This document shows positions 1 through 10,200 of a stretch of 64,000 bases of DNA, in pieces. Location of the stretch: positions 2,893,501 to 2,957,500 of the forward strand of contig NC_020830.1 in assembly GCF_000152945.2 (NCBI RefSeq), written 5' to 3'. The notes under the pieces were generated by a model that searched no databases, was not told where the DNA came from, and saw only the letters and a program-made list of their open reading frames with translations. The translations under genes were made by a program, and so were the position numbers. Numbering within the stretch: the first letter of the stretch is position 1; each line of letters begins with the position of its first letter. This DNA comes from Polaribacter sp. MED152 (lineage in GTDB: Bacteria; Bacteroidota; Bacteroidia; Flavobacteriales; Flavobacteriaceae).

Positions 1-115
1 TTTTTATAAGGTTAAAGCTATCTAAAAAAAGTTTAGAACCAATTTATACATAAAAAGGATGTCGTTTCTATCGCTCATGCAAGCTAGTTTGCCAACGAAA
101 TAAATCATTAAAAAT

Positions 116-153
116 AAGACCTGTTCAGTTTCTAAAACCTGACAGGTCTTTTG
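116..153 (+). terminator. Probable intrinsic terminator of an upstream gene
   Basis: The inverted repeat AAGACCTGT (116-124) and ACAGGTCTT (142-150) has extra CAG/CTG pairing inside the loop and is followed by a short run of T. It probably ends transcription entering from the left. A TAnnTTTG box starts two bases after it, so a role as an attenuator is also possible but not shown. Confidence 0.5.
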
Positions 154-154
154 T

Positions 155-162
155 TAACTTTG
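155..162 (+). promoter_or_regulatory. -7 element TAACTTTG, ABC exporter promoter
   Basis: TAACTTTG is an exact match to the Bacteroidota -7 consensus TAnnTTTG and lies about 75 bases before the ATG of the ABC exporter. I see no clear -33 TTG at the usual 19-20 bp spacing, because the terminator hairpin occupies that space. Confidence 0.45.
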
Positions 163-239
163 CATATCTGTCAGCAAACATTTTATGGCATGTAAATTGA
201 CAATAATTGGTCAATTCCTAACACAAACAAACTTACTTT

Positions 240-2006
240 ATGCAGCATTTAAAAGAACCAATTACAAAAGATAAAAAGGGTAAAGTTTCTATTGGTAAAG
301 CTTTTAAAACTATTATTTGGCCTAGAAGAAATTTAGTTTTTGTTGGTTTAATTTTAATTGTAATTCGAAGTTTGGCAGGCTTAATTTTGCCTTGGCAAAG
401 TAAGGTTTTGTTAGATGAAGTTGTACCTAACAATAATTTCGATCAGCTTAAAATATTAATTATTGTAGTTTTATGTGCAATTTTAGTTCAAGCTGTAACT
501 TCATTTTTACTTACCAGAATTTTAAGTGTACAAGCTCAATATTTAATATCAGAATTAAGAGCACAAGTGCAAAAGAAAGTTTTATCCTTACCAATAAGTT
601 TTTTTGACAACACAAAATCTGGTGCTTTAGTTTCTAGAATTATGAGTGATGTTGAAGGCGTTCGAAATTTAATTGGTACAGGTTTAGTGCAATTGGTGGG
701 TGGTACAATTACTGCAATTGTCTCTTTGGTTATTTTAATCAACTTAAATCCTTGGATGACCCTATTCGTGTTTTTACCAATTTCAATTTTTGGATTCGTA
801 GCTTTAAAAGCATTCAAATTCATTCGACCTATTTTTAGAACAAGGGGTAAAATAAATGCTGAGGTAAAAGGTAGGTTAACAGAAACTTTAGCAGGAGTTA
901 GAGTAATTAAAGCCTTTAATGCAGAAGAACAAGAAAATATAGTTTTTGAAAAAGGTGTAGATAAACTGTATCAAAACGTAAAAAAGAGTTTAACTGCAAC
1001 TGCTTTAATGACCAGCTCATCTACCTTCTTAATTGGGGTAGCAACTACAGGAATTATGGGAATTGGAGGTTATTATATGATGCAAGGAGAAATGACAACA
1101 GGAGAATTTTTATTCTTTACCTTAATTCTTGGTTTTATGATTGCGCCTATAGTTCAAATGAGTAACATTGGTAGTCAATTAACAGAAGCTTTAGCAGGTT
1201 TAGATAGAACAGAAGAACTTATGAACAAGGCTGCAGAAGAAGATAATGAAGAAAGAAATATTGAGTTAAGAAACGTAAAGGGAGAAATTAATTTTACGGA
1301 TGTTTCCTTTTCTTATGAAGAAGGTAAAGAAGTATTACATGATATTAATTTTAAAGTTCCTGCAGGTTCTGTAACAGCATTAGTAGGTAGTTCTGGTTCT
1401 GGTAAATCCACAATTGCTGGTTTGTCTGCCACATTTTTAAATCCGAAATCTGGTTTAATAACTATAGACGATCAAGATATGTCTAAAGTTAAATTGGCTA
1501 GTTATCGTAAAAATTTAGGGGTTGTTTTACAAGACGAATTTTTGTTTGAAGGCACTATTAAAGAAAACATTCTTTTTCCTAGACCTAATGCCTCTGAAGA
1601 AGAATTACAAAATGCTGTAAAAGCAGCTTATGTAAATGAATTTACAGATAGATTTGATAAAGGTTTAGATACCTTGATTGGTGAAAGAGGTGTTAAATTA
1701 TCTGGTGGTCAAAGACAAAGATTGGCAATTGCTAGAGCTATTTTGGCAAATCCTAGAATATTAATATTAGATGAAGCTACCTCTAGTTTAGATACAGAAA
1801 GTGAGGCTCTAATTCAGAAAAGTTTATCAGAATTAATCAAAGACAGAACTACAATAGTTATCGCTCATAGATTAAGTACTATTAAAAAAGCAGATCAAAT
1901 TTTAGTAATAGAATCAGGTAAAATTGCAGAAAGAGGTACTCATGAAGAATTGATTCAGGCACAAGGCAGGTATTTTGATTTGTATACCTATCAATCAAAA
2001 ATTTAG
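240..2006 (+). CDS. ABC exporter, fused permease-ATPase (MsbA/multidrug type)
   Basis: This is a 588-residue half-transporter of the type I exporter class, presumably acting as a homodimer in the inner membrane to export a lipid or drug. Residues 1-320 hold about six hydrophobic segments (ABC membrane domain). The ATPase follows, with Walker A GSSGSGKST at 383-391, signature LSGGQ at 487-491, Walker B ILILDE ending at 511-512 and the His-loop IAHRLST. All catalytic motifs are intact. The substrate cannot be read from sequence. The gene stands alone, followed 63 bp later by a lipoprotein gene. MsbA itself is one option, but close paralogues are common in Flavobacteriaceae. Confidence 0.93.
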   Translation: MQHLKEPITKDKKGKVSIGKAFKTIIWPRRNLVFVGLILIVIRSLAGLILPWQSKVLLDEVVPNNNFDQLKILIIVVLCAILVQAVTSFLLTRILSVQAQYLISELRAQVQKKVLSLPISFFDNTKSGALVSRIMSDVEGVRNLIGTGLVQLVGGTITAIVSLVILINLNPWMTLFVFLPISIFGFVALKAFKFIRPIFRTRGKINAEVKGRLTETLAGVRVIKAFNAEEQENIVFEKGVDKLYQNVKKSLTATALMTSSSTFLIGVATTGIMGIGGYYMMQGEMTTGEFLFFTLILGFMIAPIVQMSNIGSQLTEALAGLDRTEELMNKAAEEDNEERNIELRNVKGEINFTDVSFSYEEGKEVLHDINFKVPAGSVTALVGSSGSGKSTIAGLSATFLNPKSGLITIDDQDMSKVKLASYRKNLGVVLQDEFLFEGTIKENILFPRPNASEEELQNAVKAAYVNEFTDRFDKGLDTLIGERGVKLSGGQRQRLAIARAILANPRILILDEATSSLDTESEALIQKSLSELIKDRTTIVIAHRLSTIKKADQILVIESGKIAERGTHEELIQAQGRYFDLYTYQSKI

Positions 2007-2069
2007 GATTAATTTGTAATCTATGGCTAAATTATCGACTTAAAAATAAAATATTCAAAAAACCAAATC

Positions 2070-2846
2070 ATGAAAAAAATAGCATTTGTATTCATTTTAG
2101 GTTTAGTAGTAGTTTCTTGTAAAAAGGAAATTAAAAAAGAAACTAAAACTAATGCGAAAACAGAAATTGTAGAAAAGGTAAATACAGATATTCCAGTAGA
2201 ATTAAACAAGGTTTTTAAAACGCATGGAGGCTTAACTGCTTGGAACAGTATTCAGATATTATCTTTTAATAAAGGCGAAGAAGCACATACTGCAGATTTA
2301 AAGACTCGAAAAACGGTTATAAATTCACCTAAATATTCATTGGGCTTTGATGGCACTGAAGTTTGGCTAGATGAAGAAAATAAAGGGGATTATAAGGGTA
2401 ATCCAGAGTTTTACTATAATTTATATTTTTACTTTTATGCAATGCCTTTTGTGTTGGCAGATGATGGTATTATTTACGAAAAAGCAGATGCTATTACTTT
2501 TGATGGTGTAAACTATCCAGGGTATAAAATTTCTTACAAAGCAAACGTTGGGACATCTCCAGATGATAATTATATCATTTATTACAATCCAAAAAATCAT
2601 CAAATGGAATGGCTAGCATACACTGTTACATTCAATTCAAAAGCGCCAAGTGAAAAATACAATTTGATTAGATATAACAAGTGGGAAAATGTAAACGGAT
2701 TGATATTACCAAAAGAAATTACTTGGTATAAAAAAGATGACAAAGGTATGCCTACAGAACCTGCAAGACCTGCAACCGAATTTACTTTGCCTTTAGCTAG
2801 TAAAGCTAAATTAGCAGATTCGTTTTTTGAGAAACCTAAAAAGTAA
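2070..2846 (+). CDS. Lipoprotein, DUF6503-like
   Basis: A 258-residue secreted lipoprotein. MKK, a hydrophobic stretch and the lipobox VVVSC put the lipidated Cys near residue 17, and the following KKE is basic. The body has alternating aromatic and polar segments (HGGLTAWNSI, YNLYFYFYAMPFVL, GYKISYKANVG) that suggest a beta-rich LolA/LppX-like fold. It resembles the DUF6503 family of flavobacteria, recalled from memory. Function unknown. It converges with the Nudix gene with only two bases between the stop codons and no visible terminator. Confidence 0.75.
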   Translation: MKKIAFVFILGLVVVSCKKEIKKETKTNAKTEIVEKVNTDIPVELNKVFKTHGGLTAWNSIQILSFNKGEEAHTADLKTRKTVINSPKYSLGFDGTEVWLDEENKGDYKGNPEFYYNLYFYFYAMPFVLADDGIIYEKADAITFDGVNYPGYKISYKANVGTSPDDNYIIYYNPKNHQMEWLAYTVTFNSKAPSEKYNLIRYNKWENVNGLILPKEITWYKKDDKGMPTEPARPATEFTLPLASKAKLADSFFEKPKK

Positions 2847-2848
2847 CT

Positions 2849-3403
2849 TTATTTCGGTTTGTTATCAAGATTTTCTTTAATTTGATCATAAACAAAAACA
2901 TAGTAATCATGAAACCTTGAAAGCAAAACGTTTTCGAGGTTTTTTGTATCTTTTAAAACTGATAAATTAAACAATTTAATAGCTGCAACTTCTTCTTTTT
3001 GAATTTTTAATTCATCAACAGGAACTTTTAATTCAGCTATAAATACATGATGATGTTCATTATCTATAATACCATTTGCATGCGAAACTTGATGAATTCT
3101 GGTACCTATTTTAATTAGATCTTTTTCATCTAAAGCTAAACCAATTTCTTCAAAAATTTCTCTTTTAGCAGAAGATAAAATTGTTTCACCTGCAGCTATA
3201 TGTCCTGCCACAGAAATGTCCCACAAACCAGGAAATACCTTTTTAGTTAATGCTCTTTTTTGAAGCAGAATTTTTTCATCCTTGGTAAACAACCAAATAT
3301 GCACAGTTGCATGATACCAACCATACTTATGAGCTTCGGACTTTAAAGCAGTTTTACCAGTCGGTTTTCCATCAGCCGTTAAAATATCTATAAGTTCATC
3401 CAT
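2849..3403 (-). CDS. Nudix hydrolase, IPP-isomerase-like subfamily
   Basis: A 184-residue Nudix protein with a perfect Nudix box GX5EX7REUXEEXGU (GHIAAGE followed seven residues later by REIFEEIGL). The N-terminus, with the GYWHATVHIW-like segment GWYHATVHIWLF, and the overall length match the YfcD/isopentenyl-diphosphate isomerase-like branch. The substrate is unknown and is probably a nucleoside diphosphate derivative. Its ATG follows the TAA of the aminotransferase directly, so the two are probably co-transcribed and translationally coupled. Confidence 0.85.
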   Translation of the reverse strand: MDELIDILTADGKPTGKTALKSEAHKYGWYHATVHIWLFTKDEKILLQKRALTKKVFPGLWDISVAGHIAAGETILSSAKREIFEEIGLALDEKDLIKIGTRIHQVSHANGIIDNEHHHVFIAELKVPVDELKIQKEEVAAIKLFNLSVLKDTKNLENVLLSRFHDYYVFVYDQIKENLDNKPK

Positions 3404-4561
3404 TTATAAACAAGCTAAAATACAGTTGGTTAGTTTTGTAAAATCTTCTTTAGTATTGTAAACATGACAAGAAAGACGGATATAGTTTCCACGAAAAGAA
3501 ATAAAAATATTTTCTGCCTTTAGTTTTGCTTTTAATTCGTCTAAATTTAATTGTTGTGGTAATTCAACACCAAATAAATGATGACTTCTGTAATCTTCAT
3601 TTTCAATAGTACAGCCCATTGTTTTTAAAGAGATAACAGCATCTTTAGTGATTTCTTGACAGTAATCTTGAATAGCTTTTGGTGTCCAGTCTAACACTTG
3701 TTGCAAACCAGCTGTTTGCATTTTTACGTGAATAAAGCTAGCATGTTCACCTACAGAATATCTGTTGGCCAAAGGTTTGTATTTGCTTTCATAATTGGTT
3801 AATCCACTCATTTTATCGCTATTTAAACGATTAGACCAATTTTCTTCAAGTGGTTCTCCATCATCAAAATAAGAACCATAATAAGCCAAAGCACATCCAT
3901 AAGGTCCAAACAACCATTTGTATCCTGCACAAATCAATGCATCTGGCTGAATTTCTTTTACAGAAAAAGGCAAAACACCTATAGACTGACTTCCATCAAT
4001 AACTAATAACGCATCAACTAAAGATGTTTTTTTTCTAATAGCTTTTAAGTCAAATAAAGTTCCATTAGCCCAGTGAATATTACCTATAGAAACCAAGGCA
4101 GTTTTGTCTGAAATTGAATTTAGAATAGCATTATTCCAATTTTTACCACGATTTTCTGCATTTTCAGGCATTGAAACTATGGTTAGTTTAGCTTCAAATC
4201 TTTGCGCTAACTTTTCCCAAACATAATAGTTACTAGGAAACTGACTCTCTATTAATAATATTTCATCACCTTTATTCAGTTGAACGTTATTGGCTACTGT
4301 AGCCAAGCCATAAGATGCTGATGGTATGTTTGCAATTCTATTATAATCTTCAACTTCAATTAATTTTGCGAATAATTTTTTAAGTGTTATAACAGGATCA
4401 AAGTAGCTGTTTGTGGTAATTTTATAAGGATGACTTTTTTCTAAAACGCCAGCAATTCCTGCTTCTTCTATAGCTTTAAAAGAAGGTGATTGACTTGCAA
4501 TATTTAAGTAGGTAATATTTTCAGGTAATCTAAAAAGGTGTTTTTGATTTGATAAGTTCAT
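3404..4561 (-). CDS. Class V aminotransferase (cysteine desulfurase-like fold)
   Basis: A PLP enzyme of fold type I. The PLP-binding Lys is in GYKWLFGPYG, preceded by VIDGSQSIG, which carries the Asp that contacts the pyridine nitrogen. I use the ATG at 4561 (MNLSNQKHLFRLP). The longer reading frame would run back through the terminator hairpin of the upstream M42 gene, which makes the longer start unlikely. Relatives include selenocysteine lyase/cysteine desulfurase and isopenicillin epimerase-like enzymes. There is no obvious catalytic Cys loop like that of IscS, so a sulfur-transfer role is doubtful. Substrate unknown. Confidence 0.87.
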   Translation of the reverse strand: MNLSNQKHLFRLPENITYLNIASQSPSFKAIEEAGIAGVLEKSHPYKITTNSYFDPVITLKKLFAKLIEVEDYNRIANIPSASYGLATVANNVQLNKGDEILLIESQFPSNYYVWEKLAQRFEAKLTIVSMPENAENRGKNWNNAILNSISDKTALVSIGNIHWANGTLFDLKAIRKKTSLVDALLVIDGSQSIGVLPFSVKEIQPDALICAGYKWLFGPYGCALAYYGSYFDDGEPLEENWSNRLNSDKMSGLTNYESKYKPLANRYSVGEHASFIHVKMQTAGLQQVLDWTPKAIQDYCQEITKDAVISLKTMGCTIENEDYRSHHLFGVELPQQLNLDELKAKLKAENIFISFRGNYIRLSCHVYNTKEDFTKLTNCILACL

Positions 4562-4570
4562 GGCTAAAAA

Positions 4571-4600
4571 TAAAAAAAGCGAAGCTTGCACTTCGCTTTG
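4571..4600 (-). terminator. Intrinsic terminator of the M42 peptidase gene
   Basis: The stem AAAGCGAAG (4576-4584) pairs with CTTCGCTTT (4591-4599) around a six-base loop. Read on the minus strand it is followed by a T-run (A-run 4572-4578 on plus). It lies just past the stop of the M42 gene. Confidence 0.8.
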
Positions 4601-4613
4601 TAATTATAATTTA

Positions 4614-5702
4614 TTAATCGAAATAAGAGAAAGTATCTCCATCTTTAATTTGTAGTAATGCTTCATAAATCATTTTAATCACATTTTCAACATCACTTCT
4701 ATGTACCATTTCAACTGTGGTATGCATATATCTTAAAGGTAAAGATATTAATGCAGAAGCAACACCACCATTACTATAAGCAAAAGCATCTGTATCTGTG
4801 CCTGTTGCTCTAGAAAGTGCAGATCTCTGAAAAGGAATATCTTTAGCCTCTGCTGCATCAATAATTAAATCTCTTAATTTTTGTTGTACTGCTGGTGCAT
4901 AAGCTACAACAGGACCTTTACCAATTTCTAAATGACCAGCTTTTTTCATTTCGATCATTGGTGTTGTTGTATCGTGAGTAACATCTGTAACTATGGCAAC
5001 ATTAGGTTTAATGGTTTGTGTAATCATTTCTGCACCTCGCAAACCAATTTCTTCTTGCACAGAGTTGGTAATATATAAACCAAAAGGCAACTCAATGTTA
5101 TTTTCTTTTAATAACCTACCTACTTCAGCAATCATAAAACCACCCATTCTATTATCTAAAGCTCTACAAACAAATTTATCACCATTTAATACGTGAAATT
5201 CATCTGGATACGTAATTACGCAACCTACATGAATGCCTAAGGCTAAAACTTCTTCTTTATTTGCACAACCTACATCTATTGTAATGTTATCTGGTTTTGG
5301 TGCTTGCTCATTAGATTTATCTCTGGTATGAATTGCTGGCCAACCAAACACACCTTTTACGATGCCATTCTTTGTGTGGATATTTACAATTTTACTTGGT
5401 GCAATTTGATGGTCTGATCCTCCATTTCTAATTACATAAATCAACCCATTATCTGTAATGTAATTTACGTACCAAGAAATTTCATCTGCATGCCCTTCTA
5501 TAACCACTTTATATTTTGCATCTGGATTTATAACACCCACTGCAGAACCATAAGTATCTGTAATAAATTCATCTACATACGGTTTCAAGTAATTCATCCA
5601 AATTTTTTGACCTTCCCATTCATAACCAGTTGGAGATGCATTATTTAAATATTCTTCTAAAAACGCTAGTGATTCTTTATTTAATATTGATTTATCTGAC
5701 AT
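4614..5702 (-). CDS. M42 family metallopeptidase (glutamyl aminopeptidase-like)
   Basis: A cytosolic di-zinc aminopeptidase of about 362 residues from the ATG at 5702 (MSDKSILNKESL). The longer frame adds an unlikely basic N-terminal extension with no similarity to the family. M42 landmarks are present: EGHADEISW (first metal His), CRALDNRMGG (bridging Asp), SVQEEIGLRGA (catalytic Glu and metal Glu), GTDTDAFAYSNGG, and a late His in PLRYMHTTVEM. Members form large tetrahedral complexes that trim peptides. It is followed by its own terminator, so it is probably monocistronic. Confidence 0.92.
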   Translation of the reverse strand: MSDKSILNKESLAFLEEYLNNASPTGYEWEGQKIWMNYLKPYVDEFITDTYGSAVGVINPDAKYKVVIEGHADEISWYVNYITDNGLIYVIRNGGSDHQIAPSKIVNIHTKNGIVKGVFGWPAIHTRDKSNEQAPKPDNITIDVGCANKEEVLALGIHVGCVITYPDEFHVLNGDKFVCRALDNRMGGFMIAEVGRLLKENNIELPFGLYITNSVQEEIGLRGAEMITQTIKPNVAIVTDVTHDTTTPMIEMKKAGHLEIGKGPVVAYAPAVQQKLRDLIIDAAEAKDIPFQRSALSRATGTDTDAFAYSNGGVASALISLPLRYMHTTVEMVHRSDVENVIKMIYEALLQIKDGDTFSYFD

Positions 5703-5831
5703 AATATATATTCTGTTTTTTGTAAAAATAAAACGTTTTTTTAAACTTTTCTTACATTTTAATCTTAAATATTGTAACATTATACCTAATAATAGCTCTA
5801 ATAACAGAATCTAAAATCAAACTGAAAAAAC

Positions 5832-6245
5832 ATGAAATTTTTTAAAACTACTTTAGTACTTGCTCTATTATTTTTAGCAACAAATTGTTCAACCAAAGTT
5901 GAGGGTTCATCAGAATTTCATCCTGATTTTAAAATAGCCAAAAGCGGATTTAAAAAAGAGCTTAAAAAAGAGATTGATTTTGAGGATTTGTCAATTGGAA
6001 CTTATTACACTAAAAAGAATAATATTACAGAAGAAAGAGGTTTGAATTTAACCTTTAAAAATGCAAATCAAGAAGTGTATAGTACTAATGAAGCAAATAA
6101 AAAAGCAGATTTTATAGCAACACAGGTAAATAAGTATTTATTGAATTTAGATAATTATGATTATGTAAATATTATCTTCGAAAATGAGAATGAAGAAGGT
6201 GATGTGAAAAAATCTACTAGAATTACAATAAAAAGAGAATTATAA
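5832..6245 (+). CDS. Small hypothetical lipoprotein
   Basis: A 137-residue protein I do not recognise. It begins MKFFKTTL, then a hydrophobic stretch and the lipobox FLATNC (Cys about residue 19), so it is a lipoprotein. The mature part is lysine-rich and ends with alternating hydrophobic segments (YDYVNIIFENENE, STRITIKREL) suggesting a short beta sheet. It lies 14 bp before an ABC ATPase gene, probably in the same transcript, and may be an accessory of that transporter (inference). Confidence 0.7.
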   Translation: MKFFKTTLVLALLFLATNCSTKVEGSSEFHPDFKIAKSGFKKELKKEIDFEDLSIGTYYTKKNNITEERGLNLTFKNANQEVYSTNEANKKADFIATQVNKYLLNLDNYDYVNIIFENENEEGDVKKSTRITIKREL

Positions 6246-6259
6246 CCAACCAACATAGC

Positions 6260-7150
6260 ATGAAACTTAGCATACAAAACTTAACAAAAACGTACAAAAA
6301 CGGAGTAAAAGCAATTGATAATTTAAGTATCGAAATTGGTACAGGAATGTTTGGTCTTTTAGGGCCAAATGGTGCAGGTAAATCTTCCTTAATGAGAACA
6401 ATTGCAACATTGCAAAGCCCAGATTCTGGAAGTATTATGTTTGGTGATATTAATGTGTTAGAAGATAACATGGCTTTGAGAAAAGTGTTAGGTTATTTAC
6501 CACAATCTTTTGGTGTATATCCAAAAATGTCTGCAGAAGATTTGTTAGATTATTTTGCCACATTAAAAGGGGTTGCTAAAAAATCGGATAGAGAAAAATT
6601 AGTAAAAGAAGTATTAGAAATTACTAATTTATACGATGTAAGACACAAACATGTTGCAGGTTATTCAGGGGGGATGAAACAACGTTTTGGAATTGCACAG
6701 CTGCTATTGAATAATCCTAAATTAATAATTGTAGATGAGCCAACTGCAGGTTTAGATCCAGCAGAAAGACATCGTTTTTTAAATGTTTTAAGAGAGGTTG
6801 GTACCAATTGTACAGTTATATTTTCAACACATATTGTAGAGGATGTAAAAGAATTATGTAACGAAATGGCTATTTTAAATGGTGGTAAAATTTTAAAGCA
6901 TACTACTCCTCAACAAGCAACAAATGAACTACAAGGTAAAATTTGGACAAAAGTTATTGAGAGAGATGATTTAGAAAGCAATGAAAAATTATATTCGATT
7001 TTATCTTCTAATTACAATCAAGATAATACCTTAAACATTAGAGTGCATTCAGAAGAGAAACCATCAGAAGACTTTGTGGCTGCAAATCCGCAATTAGATG
7101 ATGTTTATTTTATTGCATTACAGCAAGATGAACCAGTTTTAAAAGTATAA
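6260..7150 (+). CDS. ABC transporter ATP-binding protein (ABC-2 type)
   Basis: A 296-residue nucleotide-binding subunit. Walker A GPNGAGKSS is at 35-43, the Q-loop at LGYLPQSFGVYP, signature YSGGMKQRFGI, Walker B LIIVDEPTAGLDP and the switch His in FSTHIVEDV. The architecture matches CcmA/NatA-type ATPases that pair with ABC-2 permeases. The likely partner is the permease-peptidase fusion that begins 95 bp downstream. The C-terminal 70 residues are a divergent accessory domain. Confidence 0.92.
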   Translation: MKLSIQNLTKTYKNGVKAIDNLSIEIGTGMFGLLGPNGAGKSSLMRTIATLQSPDSGSIMFGDINVLEDNMALRKVLGYLPQSFGVYPKMSAEDLLDYFATLKGVAKKSDREKLVKEVLEITNLYDVRHKHVAGYSGGMKQRFGIAQLLLNNPKLIIVDEPTAGLDPAERHRFLNVLREVGTNCTVIFSTHIVEDVKELCNEMAILNGGKILKHTTPQQATNELQGKIWTKVIERDDLESNEKLYSILSSNYNQDNTLNIRVHSEEKPSEDFVAANPQLDDVYFIALQQDEPVLKV

Positions 7151-7245
7151 GTAGATGATTATATTTTTCAATTTCTAGAAAATTAGAAATTCAAAAATCA
7201 AACTCGCTATAAATCTAAGAATCCAAACAATTTAAACATCAACAA

Positions 7246-10200
7246 ATGTTTTCTACAATATATAAACAAGAATTAAAGTACTGGTTTGGCAGGCCAGCTT
7301 TCTATATTTACTTAGCTATATTTATATTTTTAGCTTTCTTTTTCTCAGCCACATCTGCTGGAATTTGGGATTTTCTAACAGTAACTACTGGTTCTTCTCG
7401 AATTGTAAATTCACCCATAGGTGTAAATGGTTTATTTAATGGTTTAACCACATTTATATTCTTTTTATTTCCATCTATAATTGGTGTTTCTGTCTACAGA
7501 GACTATAAAAGTGAAATGCATACCATATTGTATTCTTACCCTTTTACCAAAGCAAATTATTTATTTGCTAAGTTTTTAAGTGGTATAACAGTAGTTTCAA
7601 TTATTGTTTTAGGCATTGGTTTAGGTATGATTATTGGTTTTAGGTTTCCAGGCACAAATCCAGATATTGTTGGGCCTTTTAACTTCTTAACATATGTAAA
7701 AACCTATTTACTTTTTATTTTACCAAATGTTGTTTTCTTTGGTGCTATTGTTTTTGCAATTGTAACTTTTACAAGAAATATTGCAGCTGGTTTTATAACA
7801 GTTATAATTTTAATGTTTGCGCAGGCTGTAGTTGTTAGCAATTTAGTAGAAGCAGATTATAAAATGCTAGCAGCTATTCTAGATCCTTTTGGTTCTGCAT
7901 CCATTACTTACTACACAGAATATTGGACCATGTCTGAGCAAAATAGCATGCAAATTCCAGTAGAATCTATGATTATTTACAATCGTGTTTTGTGGTTGGT
8001 AATTTCAGCATTAGTTTTTGGTCTGGTCTATAAGTTCTTTTCTTTTAGTCAAAACGCATTTTCATTATCCTTTAAAAAAGTAAAAGGAGAACGTATTATA
8101 AAAAGAAATTACAGTGGAATTACAAAAATTAACTTGCCAAAAGTCACTCACGATTATTCTTTTACTCAAAACTTAAAAGCTACTTGGAAACTTTCTAATA
8201 TAGATTTTAAGTACATTATTAAAAGTTGGCCTTTTATATCAATAGTATTAGTAGGCGTTCTTTTAATTGTAGTGGGTCTTTTTACAGTTGGTAATATTTT
8301 TGGAACCCAAACCTTACCTGTTACTTGGCAAATGTTAAATGGTGGAGGTGTCTTTGTTTTATCAATAAATATCTGTACGTTTTTGTATGCAGGTTTATTG
8401 GTGCAAAGAGCGCAAATTGCAAGAGTAAATCATTTGGTAGATGCAACCACAATTCCTAATTGGTCTTTATTATTTTCTAAGTTAATTGCCTTGTTGAAAA
8501 TGCAATTGGTATTGGTAACTGTAGTTTTAGTATCAGGAATCATTTTTCAAATTTACAAAGGGTATTACAATTTCGAAATTGGGCATTATATTTATGAACT
8601 TTATGTTTTAGATTTTATAAATTATGTTGTTTGGGCCTTGTTAGCCTTATTTATTCAAACGCTAATTAGAAATCCATATTTAGGGCTTTTTGCTTTGTTA
8701 ATCATAGCAATAGGAATGCCATTATTATCTTTTATTGGTGTAGATGAAGCAATATTTAAATATAATGAAGGGCCAGGTTTTAGTTATTCAGATATGAATG
8801 GTTATGGCTTTTCTTTAGGACCTTACTTATGGTATAAAACGTATTGGATTCTTGGAGGTATTACTTTAATTATTGTAGCCCTTACGTTTTGGGTTCGTGG
8901 AATTCCTTTTTCTTTTGCAGAAAGATTATCAATTGCTAAAAACCGATTTACAGGTAAAATTGCAACTACTTTTATCGTTTTTTTGGTAGCTTTCTTAGGT
9001 TTAGGTTTTACCATTTTTAAAGAAAATAATATTGATAATGAAAGGATATCGTCTAAAGAAATCGAAAAACGGAGAGTTGAATGGGAAAAGAAATATAAAA
9101 AATACGAAAACTACAAACAACCAAGAATAATAGCTGTAAAAACAGATGTAGATATATTTCCAAAAGAAAGAGTCTTTAATGCTTCTGCAGTATTAAAAAT
9201 GGTAAACAAAACAGACAAGGCTATAGATAGTGTGTTTTTAAATCATAATTCATTAAAAAGTACTTTCGAGTTTACAAAACCAAATCAATTGGTTTTAGAA
9301 GACACCATTCATAATTTTGATATTTATAAGTTTGATACTCCAATACTTCCTGGAGACACGTTGGCACTAAAAGTTACTGTAGAAAGTGATAAGAATACCA
9401 TGTTTAGAAAAAACTCTCCTATTAATGAAAACGGAACTTTTATTAATAATGGTATGTTTCCTTCTTTAGGATATTCTTCTGCAGGAGAATTAACAGACAA
9501 TCAAACTCGTAAAAAGTACGATTTACCTAGAAATGATTTACGTCCTTATCCTTCAGATTCGACAGCTTTAGGTAATACATATATTTCTAAAGATTCAGAT
9601 TGGATTGATTTTGAAGCAACAGTTTCTACCTCAGAAGATCAAATTGCAATTGCTCCTGGTTATTTGCAAAAAGAATGGACAGAAAATGGGCGAAGATATT
9701 TCCATTACAAGATGGATAGTAAAATACTAAATTTTTATGCCTTTAACTCTGCTAGATACGAAGTGAAAAAAGAGATGTATAAAGGCATTAGCCTTGAGAT
9801 ATATTATCATAAAGGGCATGAATTTAATTTAGATAGAATGATGAAAGGTATGAAAGCATCATTAGATTATAATTCAGAAAACTTTAGTCCTTATCAACAC
9901 AAACAAGTAAGAATTATTGAGTTTCCAAAAACGTCAGGAACTTTTGCACAATCTTTTCCAAACACAATTCCATTTTCAGAAAGCATTGGTTTTATTGCAG
10001 ATGTAGATGATGAAAGTGATGATGGTGTAGATTATCCTTATGCAGTAACAGTACATGAAGTTGCACATCAATGGTGGGCTCATCAAGTAATAGGTGCAGA
10101 TGTTTTAGGTGCAACTATGTTGTCTGAAAGTATGTCTGAGTATGTTGCACTAAAAGTGCTTGAACAGGAATTAGGTAAATCTAAAATGAGAACCTTTTTA

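Noticed and set aside
4562..4591. Upstream start for the class V aminotransferase
   Set aside because: The extension would be encoded by the terminator hairpin of the M42 gene and has no family similarity.
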